DNA of 64,000 bases from Endotrypanum monterogeii (GCA_000333855.2 CM007346.1:1673-65672), one strand, 5' to 3'; shown: positions 11,111-21,496, numbered from the stretch's first letter. Made by a program: numbers and translations. The notes: generated by a model not told the origin, from the sequence alone.

Positions 11111-11911
11111 TCACGTTGCATCGTTTCGGGCCATCACCATGGCTACCTCGAACTTCGACCTTTTCTTGGATGGCTGTGTAGGCGCATCCTCACGTTTTGC
11201 ATCTGCTGGAGGTTCGCCAGCAACCACACTTGCGCTCTTGATTTGCGATTCGAACGGTTCGGTGGGTAGTGCACCGACGGACACTTCGCTAACACTGTTT
11301 GTCGGCTTCAGTTGAGATGCCACAGGTGAAGGAGATGGTGGTAAGAAGTCTAGCAGCGAGGCAGGTGTGTCAGCAACTGGTGCACTAACCTGCAGAAGAT
11401 CCTCTACCTCGATCATGGCGGCTTCCACCTTCTGGATTGGTGGAATGTCAAGAGGAACTGAGCTGAGTGCACGCGCGCTCTGCAACTGTTCGCGTTTTCG
11501 CAAGAGCTCCGCCCTGACGGCCGACACCATTTCGGCGCGTGGCGGCTTCCGAGCATCCTTTACCTGCATAGCCAACTCCCTGCGTTGGTGCTGCAGCTTT
11601 CCCGTCTCGCCTTGAGGGGCGCTATTTGTAGCTGTGACCTTCAAGGCGGAAAATTCTTGATTCCGTTTTACGTGGCCTACGCTTGCAGCGTACCGCTTGT
11701 CAGCCATCCTGTTCGCTCGCCCGCCAACAATCACTTCACTAGTGTCAACGTCGACATCCGTTTCCCTGTCGCTGTCTGAGCGAAGGATGTCCGTGTCATC
11801 TTCGTCCTCGCCTCTGCCCGTCGACTGACCGACCTGGGGCAAAGAAGGATTTGAATTTGGTTTTGCCGCCACATTTCTTTTGAAAGACTTGAGAAACTGT
11901 GAGACATTCAT
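11111..11911 (-). CDS. Hypothetical protein, mostly disordered (266 aa)
   Basis: Not recognised. The 266-residue product starts MNVSQFLKSF and has an acidic Ser/Asp patch at about residues 33-58, a charged helical middle (about 105-150, rich in Lys, Arg, Glu, Gln) and a Pro/Ser-rich tail ending in a basic KKRSKFEVAM motif that could be a nuclear localisation signal. It has no membrane segment or signal peptide. Continuous frame length and balanced codon composition against AT-rich flanks support a real gene. Confidence 0.65.
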   Translation of the reverse strand: MNVSQFLKSFKRNVAAKPNSNPSLPQVGQSTGRGEDEDDTDILRSDSDRETDVDVDTSEVIVGGRANRMADKRYAASVGHVKRNQEFSALKVTATNSAPQGETGKLQHQRRELAMQVKDARKPPRAEMVSAVRAELLRKREQLQSARALSSVPLDIPPIQKVEAAMIEVEDLLQVSAPVADTPASLLDFLPPSPSPVASQLKPTNSVSEVSVGALPTEPFESQIKSASVVAGEPPADAKREDAPTQPSKKRSKFEVAMVMARNDAT

Positions 11912-12295
11912 GTTGATGGAACTACGACTGTCATTAACCTCTTGTGTGAAAGAGTGCCAGTCTTGTGCTCTGGGAAAATAGATGTAGGAATTGTGTTGTT
12001 ACGGAATTCACTGCAGCAGCCCATGGGAGATACATTAGACGCAACAGCCATGCCAGCCCACATGCACCTCGAACATCATCTTTACAGCACAGATGACGAG
12101 TCGATGCCCACGGAGAAACACGACAAGAGGCGCACGTCTTAGTAACCGAGCTCTGCTGTCCACAAAGTGAAATTGTGAGGTGCACGCACACGAAGCTCGC
12201 ATTGGCATTGAGTGAATCGCCCCGGAAAGGGCGCTTCCTGAGGAGAAAAGCGGAGGAGGACGCCAAATGCTTCGTCGCACATTCCAAACCTAAAG

Positions 12296-12326
<31 letters not shown>

Positions 12327-12517
12327 ATTTTAATTCTGTATTGTATTTGTGAACATCTTCACAGAAAATATCACACACACACACACACACACACAGATGA
12401 ATAAATGGGGGAAAACACAAACTGTGTCCCGCAACATTCTCGGAAGTTTAGTCTACATCGGGTAACCGCACTAAGATAGGGGTACATGTTTTTGTCTCGC
12501 AAAATATGCCTCCCTCT
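11912..12517. repeat. Spacer with (TA)n and (CA)n
   Basis: Spacer with a TA tract at about 12296-12321 and a CA tract at about 12372-12395. No gene seen. Confidence 0.6.
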
Positions 12518-13429
12518 TTAGCCGGTAGCATGTGCGCCATCAGGAAAACACACCAGCGTGGTGTCCTTTGATGGCTGCGCAGTTGTGGGTAACATTGGGC
12601 TGCGCCGCGAACTCATCGCTGTCTCTAAAGGTTGTGTAGTGATTAGCATTGGTATATCACCTCCTTCCTGTGAGGGGAGACCTTCACCTTCACCTCGAGG
12701 AACCTCCTTGTCTGCTTGTGACGCAACGTCCAATGCAAACTCCGGCATTGCCACTGGTGTAAAATGTTTGAGGCGAAAGCCAAACGGTTCGTGCCACGGG
12801 CGAGCGCGCGGCTCCTCCACGAAATTATACGACAAATCAGTTTCTCTTGCATGCGCCGAACAACCCAGTGCCTTTACATCGGGAAGGGTGATTCCACGGA
12901 TTAGCGTGCTCATGTTAGGACACAGTGAAGCAGACGGAAGTGTAGACTGCACTGTAAAGCCTAAGGAGCGTTGATCGGTTTGAGCTGTCTCGACTTCTCC
13001 CACTCCGCTGGCAAATCGCAGGAGACATGCGAACCGTTGCCTCGCAGCCAGAATAGCCACAAGTTTCTTCAGTGGACCAAGCACAGCGCGGCGAGCCTCC
13101 ACATCACTCAGTAGGGGTGCATCCTGGAAGACATCATCCGTCTCGGCGGCCATGGAGGTGTCATAGTAGTGGAGCTGATCCACCCCGCGGCGGTGGCGAT
13201 CTCTTTGTAGGTTCTCTTCACGTTGAAGTGACTCCGCTGCTTTGCGTGCGACAAAAACTGCTTCGATTTCCGCACCCGAGGGAATTTGTGCCCCTATGCG
13301 CCGCCGCGCTGACGACTCAATGCGTTGCAAGTCGCGATGGGATCGCATGCGCCCGAGTAGCTCCAGGGGTGTTGGCGCGGCATTGGAGGAGTGGACGCGG
13401 CCCTCCTTATCCTCCCCGCTCAGAAACAT
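12518..13429 (-). CDS. Hypothetical protein (303 aa)
   Basis: Not recognised. The first ATG in the frame is at 13429 (MFLSGEDKEG); the frame is open further upstream but only with a non-ATG codon. The N-terminal third is charged and helical (a run of Arg/Glu/Gln around residues 40-90), followed by a Leu/Arg-rich helix (LKKLVAILAARQRFACLLRF). A middle segment (EEPRARPWHEPFGFRLKHF) looks like a conserved linear motif. The tail is Pro/Ser/Thr rich. No membrane segment. It is clearly coding by length and composition; function unknown. Confidence 0.65.
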   Translation of the reverse strand: MFLSGEDKEGRVHSSNAAPTPLELLGRMRSHRDLQRIESSARRRIGAQIPSGAEIEAVFVARKAAESLQREENLQRDRHRRGVDQLHYYDTSMAAETDDVFQDAPLLSDVEARRAVLGPLKKLVAILAARQRFACLLRFASGVGEVETAQTDQRSLGFTVQSTLPSASLCPNMSTLIRGITLPDVKALGCSAHARETDLSYNFVEEPRARPWHEPFGFRLKHFTPVAMPEFALDVASQADKEVPRGEGEGLPSQEGGDIPMLITTQPLETAMSSRRSPMLPTTAQPSKDTTLVCFPDGAHATG

Positions 13430-14050
13430 GACTTGTGATTGCTTACCAGCCTCTGAGGCTATCCAAGACAATACCGAAAAAAAGAATGACGCGCAAGCCG
13501 GCGCGGTGTGGAGGACTTCAAGAGGCTGCAGCAATGGGGAAAAGGCTTTTTAAAATAAATCTGGTAGGGCTAGCAGTCACACCAAAAAAAAAGGGGGGGG
13601 AACGGGATAGCAACAATGAAAACTCGGCATGGCAGTCTACCCTGAAAAAGTCGATTAACGAAAAGAGACTACGCGATTGGCATGTGTAAATGCAAAAGAG
13701 TGCGAGTTCAACTCGCCGTGGCGAAGGGCACAGTTCAGAGAAATGCAGGCGCATTTATTTTGTGTGCATGGTTATTGTTGTTGCTTGATAGCAGAATGCG
13801 GTAAACACCTGAAAGACTCTCTCCTCCTAGCACGAATGAAGCGGTAAAAAAATGATTAGACCCACGTCGGATGACTTTCTGGTAGCTCAACAGAGAGCAG
13901 TAATGCAATCGAATGACTAGCTACCGGAAGCGCAGCCGCATCAGCACAAAGGACTACAGTCACAAGACAAGCGCGAAGCTCACGTCTGCGGCATGCTACA
14001 ACATGCTAATTGACTGAAAACAGAAGATCCTCAACAAACCTAAGGCGTGC
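13430..14050. other. Spacer, no gene seen
   Basis: Contains an A9/G9-type homopolymer pair near 13583-13601. Nothing coding recognised. Confidence 0.5.
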
Positions 14051-14053
14051 GGA

Positions 14054-14570
14054 TTATGATGCGCCTGTAAAGTACTTTGAGATGTCGAGTATAAACGGTG
14101 GTATTGGGGCATTCAGCTTTTGTACTCGAAGAAGGGAGTCCCCAGCCCTTTTGAAGCTGTCTTCTAGCCACCGATGGCTGTGGGCAACGCACGCGCCAAC
14201 GTCACCCAATACAATCTCCAGCTCGGTTGAGATGCAGCCTTCTAGCACGAGAGGAGAAAATATGAATGTATCATCGCATTGCACATCGAGGACGCTTTTG
14301 ACACCGGCGCATTGCATGGCGAAGAGAAACTGCGGGAGCTGGAGCGCGTAGCCACCCCAGCAGGTAGGCCTGGAACAGTGGGCGTACCCAGCCTTGTATG
14401 AAATATCACCTTTGGTGCCACGGTGATGAGCTGAGCCCTTTTGAAACCGATGTCGAGAAGACGATCCAGTGCAATCGAGTGTGATGCACCTGGTAGAAAA
14501 GCTTCTTTGGAGTCAACGTCGCTGCGGCCTCTTCAGGTACTGCAATTCGCCAACAATGCATCACAACAGC
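14054..14570 (-). pseudogene. Decayed coding remnant, product unknown
   Basis: Protein-like sequence appears in successive minus-strand frames. One frame, open from 14512 to the stop at 14054, gives GYALQLPQFLFAMQCAGVKS and later SPLVLEGCISTELEIVLGD, ending SKYFTGAS. Just upstream, about 14380-14510, a different frame reads LLDIGFKRAQLITVAPKVIF. Further upstream again (about 14510-14560) the third frame reads IAVPEEAAATLTPKKLF. This switching over about 500 bp within otherwise AT-rich spacer suggests a gene broken by at least two frameshifts. An 87-codon ATG-started frame (14317 to 14054) could still be a short gene. I do not recognise the family. Confidence 0.4.
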
Positions 14571-15416
14571 ATTAAACTATAGACATTACCGAAAAAAAAA
14601 AACATGTCAATGAGGCATTCACATGTATCCGCACCCATTACCTATACCACAGGGGTACGGCTAGCCGACAGTGAATTCGGAACGTCAACCGTGCACTTCA
14701 CGAGCATTCCGTATGGTCAAAGCGGATTTCTCGCATTAATGTGAAGAATGATAAAATAACAAGAAAGAAACTTGGCACATGTGACCTGCAGCTAAATTGG
14801 AATTCCAATATGGAAAAGCAATAAGAATAACGTTTGCAGTAGTAGTTTGATTATGCGCAAAGACAGCTACATCGAGAGATGATAGACTGAGTAATGATTT
14901 CCCGAACAACCTTTCAGTCGCAACTGATAACAGGGGGGATTTGTGTCTCTTTGACTATCCTTTTTTTTTTAGAGGTGAGAGGTAGGGGGGGGGGGGAGAG
15001 TGAGTAGCCCTCGAGAGCAATCCGTTGCACAATGGATTGCATGTCATACCTCTTTGCAAACCTTCATCTTGTTTTTCGAATCTCCATCGGATGCGTCGGC
15101 CTCTCCGTGAAGATGAATGGTAACCCATTTGCGTGTCTAGACTACGACAAAAGAAAGCATAGTGTTACGGGGCACACACTTCATCTGCAGACGCACACGC
15201 AGACACACGCACACACATCGCAAATGTCATGTGCACTTAGCTGGGAGGGCCTTGCTCGGATCTTTATCATAGACAAGAAGAAATAAGTTTTAAACGCGCG
15301 CGAAACTACCCGTGCAGTTTTGACGACATATACCACTCACGGTAAAAAAAAAAACCAGCAAAACACACACACTTACAGTGTGCTTAAATGCAATGGTCAA
15401 CGCAGATGCGGCAATC
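14571..15416. repeat. Spacer with poly-G and imperfect CA repeats
   Basis: Includes a G-run near 14983-14996 and an imperfect CA region near 15190-15220. No gene seen. Confidence 0.5.
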
Positions 15417-15650
15417 CTACGCACTTTTTTTTTTGTTCGCCACACGGGGCTGAAACATGGGCAGCTTGCTTGACACGACAACCTTATTCATCTTAGGCAC
15501 CAATTTAGGTGGAATGAGGTTCTTGAGAATGCTGCGTTCCTTCCGCTTCCGACCGTGAATGCTGTCCTTCAGAGTCCGCTCCATTTCCGTGACGGGCTCC
15601 CGCTTCGACTTCTTGCGCTTCACGCGCTGCTTTCCGTGGCGACCAGGCAT
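15417..15650 (-). CDS. Small highly basic protein (77 aa)
   Basis: Not recognised by family. The 77-residue product begins MPGRHGKQRVKRKKSKREP and is roughly one-third Lys/Arg, with a second basic cluster (GRKRKERS) and a Pro-containing NLIPPKLVPKMNK segment. Such composition is typical of small nucleolar or ribosome-associated proteins, but that is inference. The ATG at 15650 is the first in the frame, and the codon composition is GC-rich relative to the flanking spacer, supporting a real gene. Confidence 0.6.
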   Translation of the reverse strand: MPGRHGKQRVKRKKSKREPVTEMERTLKDSIHGRKRKERSILKNLIPPKLVPKMNKVVVSSKLPMFQPRVANKKKSA

Positions 15651-16182
15651 CTTGGGGCACTAAGAGAGGGTTGGCTTGGAATCAGGTGCGAGTATAAGGA
15701 GAGGGGCGACAACCGCCGATGTGTCCAACAGAGTTTGCTTATGAGACGTAGCAGTGTAGTCCCAATGTTTTTTTATGACAGGGGCAGAAGAAGACTTCCG
15801 AAGCTGGAGGTCAAGGGGAGGTCGATGGAGGGGACGGTATGCAGGACAGGTAAGGGTAGAGAGACGAAGAGTGAGCTAAGAGATCGACTGGTCTTAGTAC
15901 CGCAAGCGTAGAGGCCAGAAACACGTTGGAAATGATGATTCAGCAACGATACTCAGCATACGAAATAGGGGGAAAAAAGAGAGCGAGGCGGACTGCCAAA
16001 GTATGGTCATGCAGAGTCCAACCCTTTCTTCATGGCTTTCACTGGTGGAAGAAGTGACGATAGATGAGGAAAAAAAGTGAATAAGAAAAAAATAAAAAGA
16101 TCCGCAACGAGATGCGGACCCGGTAGAAAGGACAAAATTTATCCGCTTTATACTGAAGACGAAGATGATGAGCTGCTGGCCC
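15651..16182. other. Spacer, no gene seen
   Basis: Purine-rich on the plus strand (pyrimidine-rich on the sense strand) around 16060-16100. Nothing coding recognised. Confidence 0.5.
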
Positions 16183-17211
16183 TCAGTGCAGCAGCAGTTC
16201 CGGAGAGGTGTCCGGCAACCTGTCAAAGTCAACTTGCACAGGATGCAGTTCAGAAAACAGCACACAGTGCGATGCCAGCAGCCCATGAAGTACGTGCATG
16301 TAGTTGACGCTGTTAAGCGTGCGGAAGCTCCTCTCACGGCTTAGCTTGAGCAACAACTTGTGTGAGAGGCTAAGGATCGGCTCCGACGCTCGGTCCTTCC
16401 GCACCGACCATCTCAGTGTCACGCCACGCGCCGCCACGCAATCGCGGAACGCACGAAGCGCTTTCCGCTTTATACGATCACGATGCATGTCTCCTTGGAT
16501 ATATTGTGTCACGTAGCAATTCGCCACCAAGCGTTGTTCTCCGGCAGGTGTGCGGCTGCTCAGTCCCAGGAAGGTGTGATCCTCTGCATCATACTCAACA
16601 ATCTTCCAGCAGTGGTACCACGTAGCGAAGTGGGTGATAAATTCAGACCAGTTGTGGAATCGTTGCATCGCTGTGTCGTAAAACGGCAAGTCGCGAACGA
16701 GGTTTTGAACGTGTGCTGCAGCGATGGACCCACAGAATTCGTCGTTCTCGATGAGCGTGCGTATGTGCTCCTTCAGCAGCATCTCACTAGGCAGTGGGGC
16801 GCCTACTTCTACCGGTGCGCACCTGTCAATGTCTACCAACAGCGTCAAAGTCGTCGAAACCTCGCGCACAAAGCGCGCTGACCGTACAGCTAAGTCCGAC
16901 AAAACAGGACCAAGATAGTGTATCGTCCCCGATGGGAAAAGCAGCGCCAAGAACAAGCTACGGCAGCGCTTGGTGAGCTGTCGCACGTGTACAGCAAAGA
17001 TCAGTTCTGTAAACCCGTTGTACAGTCGCGCGTTGGTTCGTATTGCATCGACTGGAATTGAAATTGTGTACGCGCAAGGCAGCGCTTGCGACGCAAGATG
17101 AAGTGGCACCGTCGTCGAGTTGATCACGAGGTCCATCACAACCAGCGCGTCGGGGTGCAAGAGCTGCCCACGCACTGCAGGAAAAACCGGCAGTGCTGTC
17201 TGCTTACCCAT
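16183..17211 (-). CDS. Hypothetical protein (342 aa)
   Basis: Not recognised. The 342-residue soluble-looking protein starts MGKQTALPVFPAVRGQLL and alternates hydrophobic beta-like stretches (VVMDLVINSTTVPLHL; ELIFAVHVRQL; LFLALLFPSGTIHYLG) with a helical middle rich in aromatic residues (HNWSEFITHFATWYHCWKIV, about residues 195-215). It has no obvious signal peptide, membrane span or enzyme motif. Long, uniform coding composition makes the gene call sound; function unknown. Confidence 0.7.
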   Translation of the reverse strand: MGKQTALPVFPAVRGQLLHPDALVVMDLVINSTTVPLHLASQALPCAYTISIPVDAIRTNARLYNGFTELIFAVHVRQLTKRCRSLFLALLFPSGTIHYLGPVLSDLAVRSARFVREVSTTLTLLVDIDRCAPVEVGAPLPSEMLLKEHIRTLIENDEFCGSIAAAHVQNLVRDLPFYDTAMQRFHNWSEFITHFATWYHCWKIVEYDAEDHTFLGLSSRTPAGEQRLVANCYVTQYIQGDMHRDRIKRKALRAFRDCVAARGVTLRWSVRKDRASEPILSLSHKLLLKLSRERSFRTLNSVNYMHVLHGLLASHCVLFSELHPVQVDFDRLPDTSPELLLH

Positions 17212-18073
17212 CCTGCCGCCGTCAACCTAGTGCAATGAGAAAAGAAAAAAAAATGATCAACAGAGACTGTACTACAGTCTCAGTGCAATTAAACAGGTAT
17301 CTACGCACAACAGCTTAACAGATACAGTGTTTCACAGCGTCCATTATGCATCCATTCGCGCAGGGAATAAAACAAAACAAAAAAACTTAGCGCCTAGGAG
17401 CTGAGCTCACGATATGGGGAGAAGTGGATACAACCAAAGCTGCTGCAGTGAGATGCTTGCGCCTCGGGGAGTTGCAGGATCTGATGAAAACAATACGATC
17501 TTTCGTCGACTCGCACAAAGATGTATGTGATGGTATGCGTCTATGGAGCCATGTGCAGAGCCGTCGGGTGTTGTGGAAGTTCAAGAAGGGAGGGAAGGGG
17601 AGAAAGAGAGTGATGACTGAGTGAAATCATGGGTGCGGTGAGACGAGTTTCCAGAAAAACAATTCGAAATATCTGTATTATGCGCACGCATAGATTCATA
17701 GATACATATATATACCCTTGTACATAACTGTATTTGTGCACTTGCACAACATCAAAGTCGATGCCCGCCGTCTGCTCTAGACGGGTAGCGGTGTGAGGCG
17801 TAGTTGACGTTGTTTCTGTGAAGCGCGCAAGAGCGACTCATTTGATCAGCTGATCCTCTTTGCTTCCTCTTTTTTCTCCACATCCTGTCTCGCACACTGC
17901 GACATACACGGCAAGGGGCTGTGTGTCTGTGTATGGGGAGAAAAGGGAAGAGATGACAAAAGAGAGGCAGGACCATGAGTAATAGAAAAAAAAATCCACC
18001 AGCAAAACGCCGCATCCATTTGCCGACGCCAGCTCCATCGAAACCTGTAGACATCTGTATGCCTACGCCAACG
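17212..18073. other. Spacer, no gene seen
   Basis: AT-rich spacer between the rhomboid-like gene and the 342-aa gene, with A-runs at 17240-17255 and 17985-17995. Nothing coding recognised. Confidence 0.5.
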
Positions 18074-18832
18074 CTATTTCGGTACGGCGGCACGGTGGTG
18101 TAGATTAGAGAAAAACGTTCTAGCTAGACTCAAATCCTTGCGCGTGCGGAAACATACCGAACTGTAGATGAGTGTGAAAAAAATGCCGCCAACAAACCCC
18201 CAATTACGCAGCTCGATATCGCCCGGCCGCCGTCGCTCGATGAACCTCGGTGAGACGTACTCGTCATAGGTGCACTTGATCAGATAAGGGGCGCCGACCC
18301 ACATAATGGGCACCCGCTTCAAGTAGGGGATGTAGCACTCTCGCATCATGAGTGACAGCGTAGCGTACCCTGCGTAGGCGCCGTTACTTGTAGCACTGCA
18401 GTCGAATTCCGAATTTCTCTTTGTGCGGCTTACCTGTGAGGCAAAAAGGTACGCGAAGCTGGAGAACAGTCCGGCGCCAATGTACACGCCCGCCGCATGC
18501 CGCCACCCCAGCGCCTCCGTTAGCGGCTTCGCAACTGCCCAGGCCATAATGCTATTCACGACGCAGTCCGTTCCGTTAGTTACATAAAGGCAGGAGAGAG
18601 GGTTCGGGTAAAAGGCGTTACTCCGTGTCAGAAAAACGTCACGCATCAGCATCGGTTTCGGGCTTCGCAGCATCACCGTGTTTGCGGCGTAGCTGTTATG
18701 GTGATACAAAACAAAAAGTGTTTGGTCTGTGGCAAGCGTCATCGCGACGATGGAGCCGGCAATTTCAGCGTACGACATTGCGAAAACACGCACGCCTGTG
18801 CGTCCTGGTATGTGTATCTTATACACAGCCAT
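18074..18832 (-). CDS. Rhomboid-fold membrane protein, probably inactive (TimRhom-like)
   Basis: A 252-residue multi-pass membrane protein. Residues about 86-130 (CVVNSIMAWAVAKPLTEALG..VYIGAGLFSSFAYLFA) match the rhomboid TM2-TM3 pattern, including the Asn of the usual HxxxN and the LExxLG..xxxY spacing. Where rhomboids have GxSG the sequence reads TSNGAYAG (148-155), so serine is Asn150. The TM6 histidine before GG is Phe213 in NWGFVGG. Loss of both catalytic residues suggests a pseudoprotease. Trypanosomes use inactive rhomboids (TimRhom I and II) in their single mitochondrial TIM translocase; assignment to that role is inference. The start at 18832 lies after a TA microsatellite (18855-18878); the longer in-frame extension would translate that repeat and is rejected. 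Confidence 0.6.
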   Translation of the reverse strand: MAVYKIHIPGRTGVRVFAMSYAEIAGSIVAMTLATDQTLFVLYHHNSYAANTVMLRSPKPMLMRDVFLTRSNAFYPNPLSCLYVTNGTDCVVNSIMAWAVAKPLTEALGWRHAAGVYIGAGLFSSFAYLFASQVSRTKRNSEFDCSATSNGAYAGYATLSLMMRECYIPYLKRVPIMWVGAPYLIKCTYDEYVSPRFIERRRPGDIELRNWGFVGGIFFTLIYSSVCFRTRKDLSLARTFFSNLHHRAAVPK

Positions 18833-19487
18833 AAAAATAGATTTAAAAATAAATACATATATATATATATATATATATTGTATAGTTATAGATGTAGTGT
18901 CCGCGCGCATATCGTTGAGATCCGCAAAAAGTTCAGTTCGAGGTGGAGTGCAGAGCAAAGGGAGGGGGAGACGGTAGAAGGTGGCGTGAAAAGAGAAGTG
19001 CGGTAGGTAATACCTTGTGCCTCGGCTAGCAAAAATGGCAGGTGTGCTAGTTGAAGCAGGAGGTGACTCATGTCTGTGAGTCACTCGTAAGAAGACCTTC
19101 AGAGATGATCACATGGCCACTATTAGGGGGGGGGAATTTAATCAGTCAGCATCGACCATGGGACCGTTTTTTGTTGGTGGGTGGAGTTAGAAGGAGAGTG
19201 GTCACTTCGATGGAGCTCATGCAGCCTGCCCCCTACCTCCCTCGTTGGGTATGGAAAAAAACGAATCAAAGAGAATCGTACAAAACGAGCAGACAAACAC
19301 AAACACTTCCAAAAACAAAACCCCAAAAGAAGAAAGCCCCACCCACTGAGAAAACAGAGACAGAAAAGTCCTCGATGTGTGCGTCAAGAAGTCCATACGA
19401 GGCGTCCCCGTCGAGAGGCCCGAGAATGCTTCATAAGCGGGACCTGATATAGCGCTTGGAGGAAAGGAGGTCCATGTTATGTTGCAG
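18833..19487. repeat. Spacer with (TA)n
   Basis: TA tract at about 18855-18878 immediately upstream of the rhomboid-like start, and a G-run near 19129-19136. No gene seen. Confidence 0.5.
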
Positions 19488-20099
19488 TCAAAGCAGCGTC
19501 ACTACGTTGGCATCACTGAGCCGATTTCGTTTTCGAATGAAGTCTACACCGCTGCTCGAGACCATATCTCACAGCGCCGCTACCTCCACTATCGTGGACC
19601 CTGCTACCAAGGCGCAGCTGATGGCTGAAGCCATCATGCAGCCGGTCGATATGAAATCGTCCACTAAAACTACGCGCGATGTGCTGTAGATACCATTATT
19701 ACGTACCGAGATGGGCGGCCGGGAGGTGTGTCGTCACCTTACGGAATGAAAGCAGTTTCCTGGATATTGCTGCGCCGCATTGGCACTAGTGGGAGACCCC
19801 CCAAAAGCGCCAGTGGATCACTGCGTATATATCCCCGCATTTCAATCGCCAGCACATGCGTCGGACCCCGAGGACCCAACGCGCGGTAGCGGTCAGCAAT
19901 AAAATGCAGTACAACCCCAAAGAGCGCAGGCCACTTTGCGATGGTGCTCTCGTCGTAGTGTCGGGGGGCGGGTTCTCACCTGCGGTGACGAAGAGAAGGT
20001 GCGCAGCCCCACTGCGAACAGCAGCGCTTTTGATAGTGGGTGAGTGAGGCTCAACATGTAGTGTTGCGGGCAAACTGTGATGTGGTCGGTGTCAGCCAT
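19488..20099 (-). pseudogene. Broken adenine phosphoribosyltransferase paralogue
   Basis: Three segments in order are colinear with the intact APRT gene at 21497-22207, but in different frames or separated by stops. From 20099 the product begins MADTDHITVCPQHYMLSLTH and resembles the APRT N-terminus. After a frameshift near 19975 the next segment has HFIADRYRALGPRGPTHVLA, matching APRT DFLVERYRTMFPTPTHILGF, and continues to a stop near 19742. A last segment from about 19689 carries SRVVLVDDFISTGCMMA, aligned with the APRT PRPP-binding motif SRVVLIDDVLATGGTA. It is interrupted by TGA at 19569-19571 and ends at 19488 (VVTLL, as in APRT FISLL). Trypanosomatids carry tandem APRT paralogues (two in T. 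brucei), so this is most likely the second one, inactivated here. Confidence 0.75.
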
Positions 20100-20717
20100 G
20101 TCGCTGGCGCGATTCTCTGAATTCGCCCTTCGGAAAAACAACACATGGCGGCAGTGAGACAAAGCTGTTGACCGTGTAAAGGCCCTAATTTTTTTTTTGA
20201 GTAACCGAGGCACCTGTATGACAGAAAAAGGTAATGCTTAAAGAGAAACGGGTCGAGAGTCGAACAGTGAGCAGAACATTACTGCACTACTCCCTATGCA
20301 CAAAAAAAAGAGATGGATGCAGAGACGGCTTACAGAAAAAAAAAAAGGAGGTGCAAGAATTAGAGAAAAAAAGGGGAAAAGAAGAGAGATATGTACAACG
20401 CCCTTGCCGGTGAAGAAAATAAGCTGCGGGAAAAAAAAACATGTTGTACGCTTCGCGCCTTCGGCAGGGCAGCATACGTGAGCTCAGATAGAACCCTGGA
20501 AAAACCTAGCCAAGACGCTGCGGCTGTCGGTTTAGTTGCCTCAATACTACCATATCGTTCTACGTCATCGATGCATATGAGTCCATTGCGAGGCAAATAG
20601 TATTTCCGCGCTGATAATCAGACTTAGCACCACCGGCAGGGAACGATCACAGCAAATCGCAACATCCGAAGTGTAAATGCAAATGTACATTTTTTTTTTT
20701 TAGCCCAGATCTGAGGA

Positions 20718-20766
<49 letters not shown>

Positions 20767-21496
20767 TATATATATATATATATATATAGTGTGTGTGTGT
20801 GTGTAGCGAGCGTCAAGTGTCGAGAAGAGTAGGCTACGACCCCTGCAGCATAAAAGACAGGTGGACCTTACCTTTATAGACGCGCTTATACACTCTGCCG
20901 GACCTGGCACCCCCCCCCCTTCGCGGGTGATGGAAACATGACAGTAGACAGAAATAAGTAACACAGTGCTGTGGTGGCTGAAAGCACACAAAAGCACACA
21001 AAAGCACCATTCGCACATTACCACCCTGCCGCCGTCTTTCGCGTGACGTCTGCCTCGTTAATCTCGTGTGGAGCACTATTTGGTTGGAAAGTTCTACCGC
21101 TACGGCTCAACACCCCGTAAGGTGACCAGCAGTGGAATAGCTTCAGAACAGATAGGCAACACCGCGAACGGGGCGGAGAGAAGTAAGGGGGGTCAAAAAG
21201 GAGCAAGATACGGAAAGAAATTCACATGCAGAGGCGTCTGAGGGGGGAAAGGAAGGGAAAGGAAAAAAAGAGGACGGGAGGGGGGAAGTACATCCGCGAG
21301 CCTACGAATAGACGCATGAGTATGGCTCCTATGACGGAGCATCTCGTATGCTTTCTTTTTTCGTCGTATGTTTTTTTTTTCTCTACTATGAGTGATGTTA
21401 GCTATAGCGGCATCCTTTGATGCAAGCGGGCCAGTTGGTGATCCAGACTCTGTGGCAAGAGGCGGGAAGACGATTGAGTAGGTCGTCAGTACCTTA
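20100..21496. repeat. Spacer with (CA)n-(TA)n-(GT)n palindromic microsatellite
   Basis: APRT 3' flank. It has a CA tract at about 20720-20763 followed directly by TA at about 20765-20788 and GT at about 20789-20804, plus C and A homopolymers near 20911-20920 and 20690. No further gene recognised. Confidence 0.6.

Noticed and set aside
19456..19689. Plus-strand 77-codon frame with protein-like text
   Set aside because: It is the antisense shadow of the APRT-paralogue remnant on the minus strand.
20700..20810. Repeat array considered as CRISPR-like
   Set aside because: Simple dinucleotide microsatellite without spacers; eukaryotic nuclear DNA.
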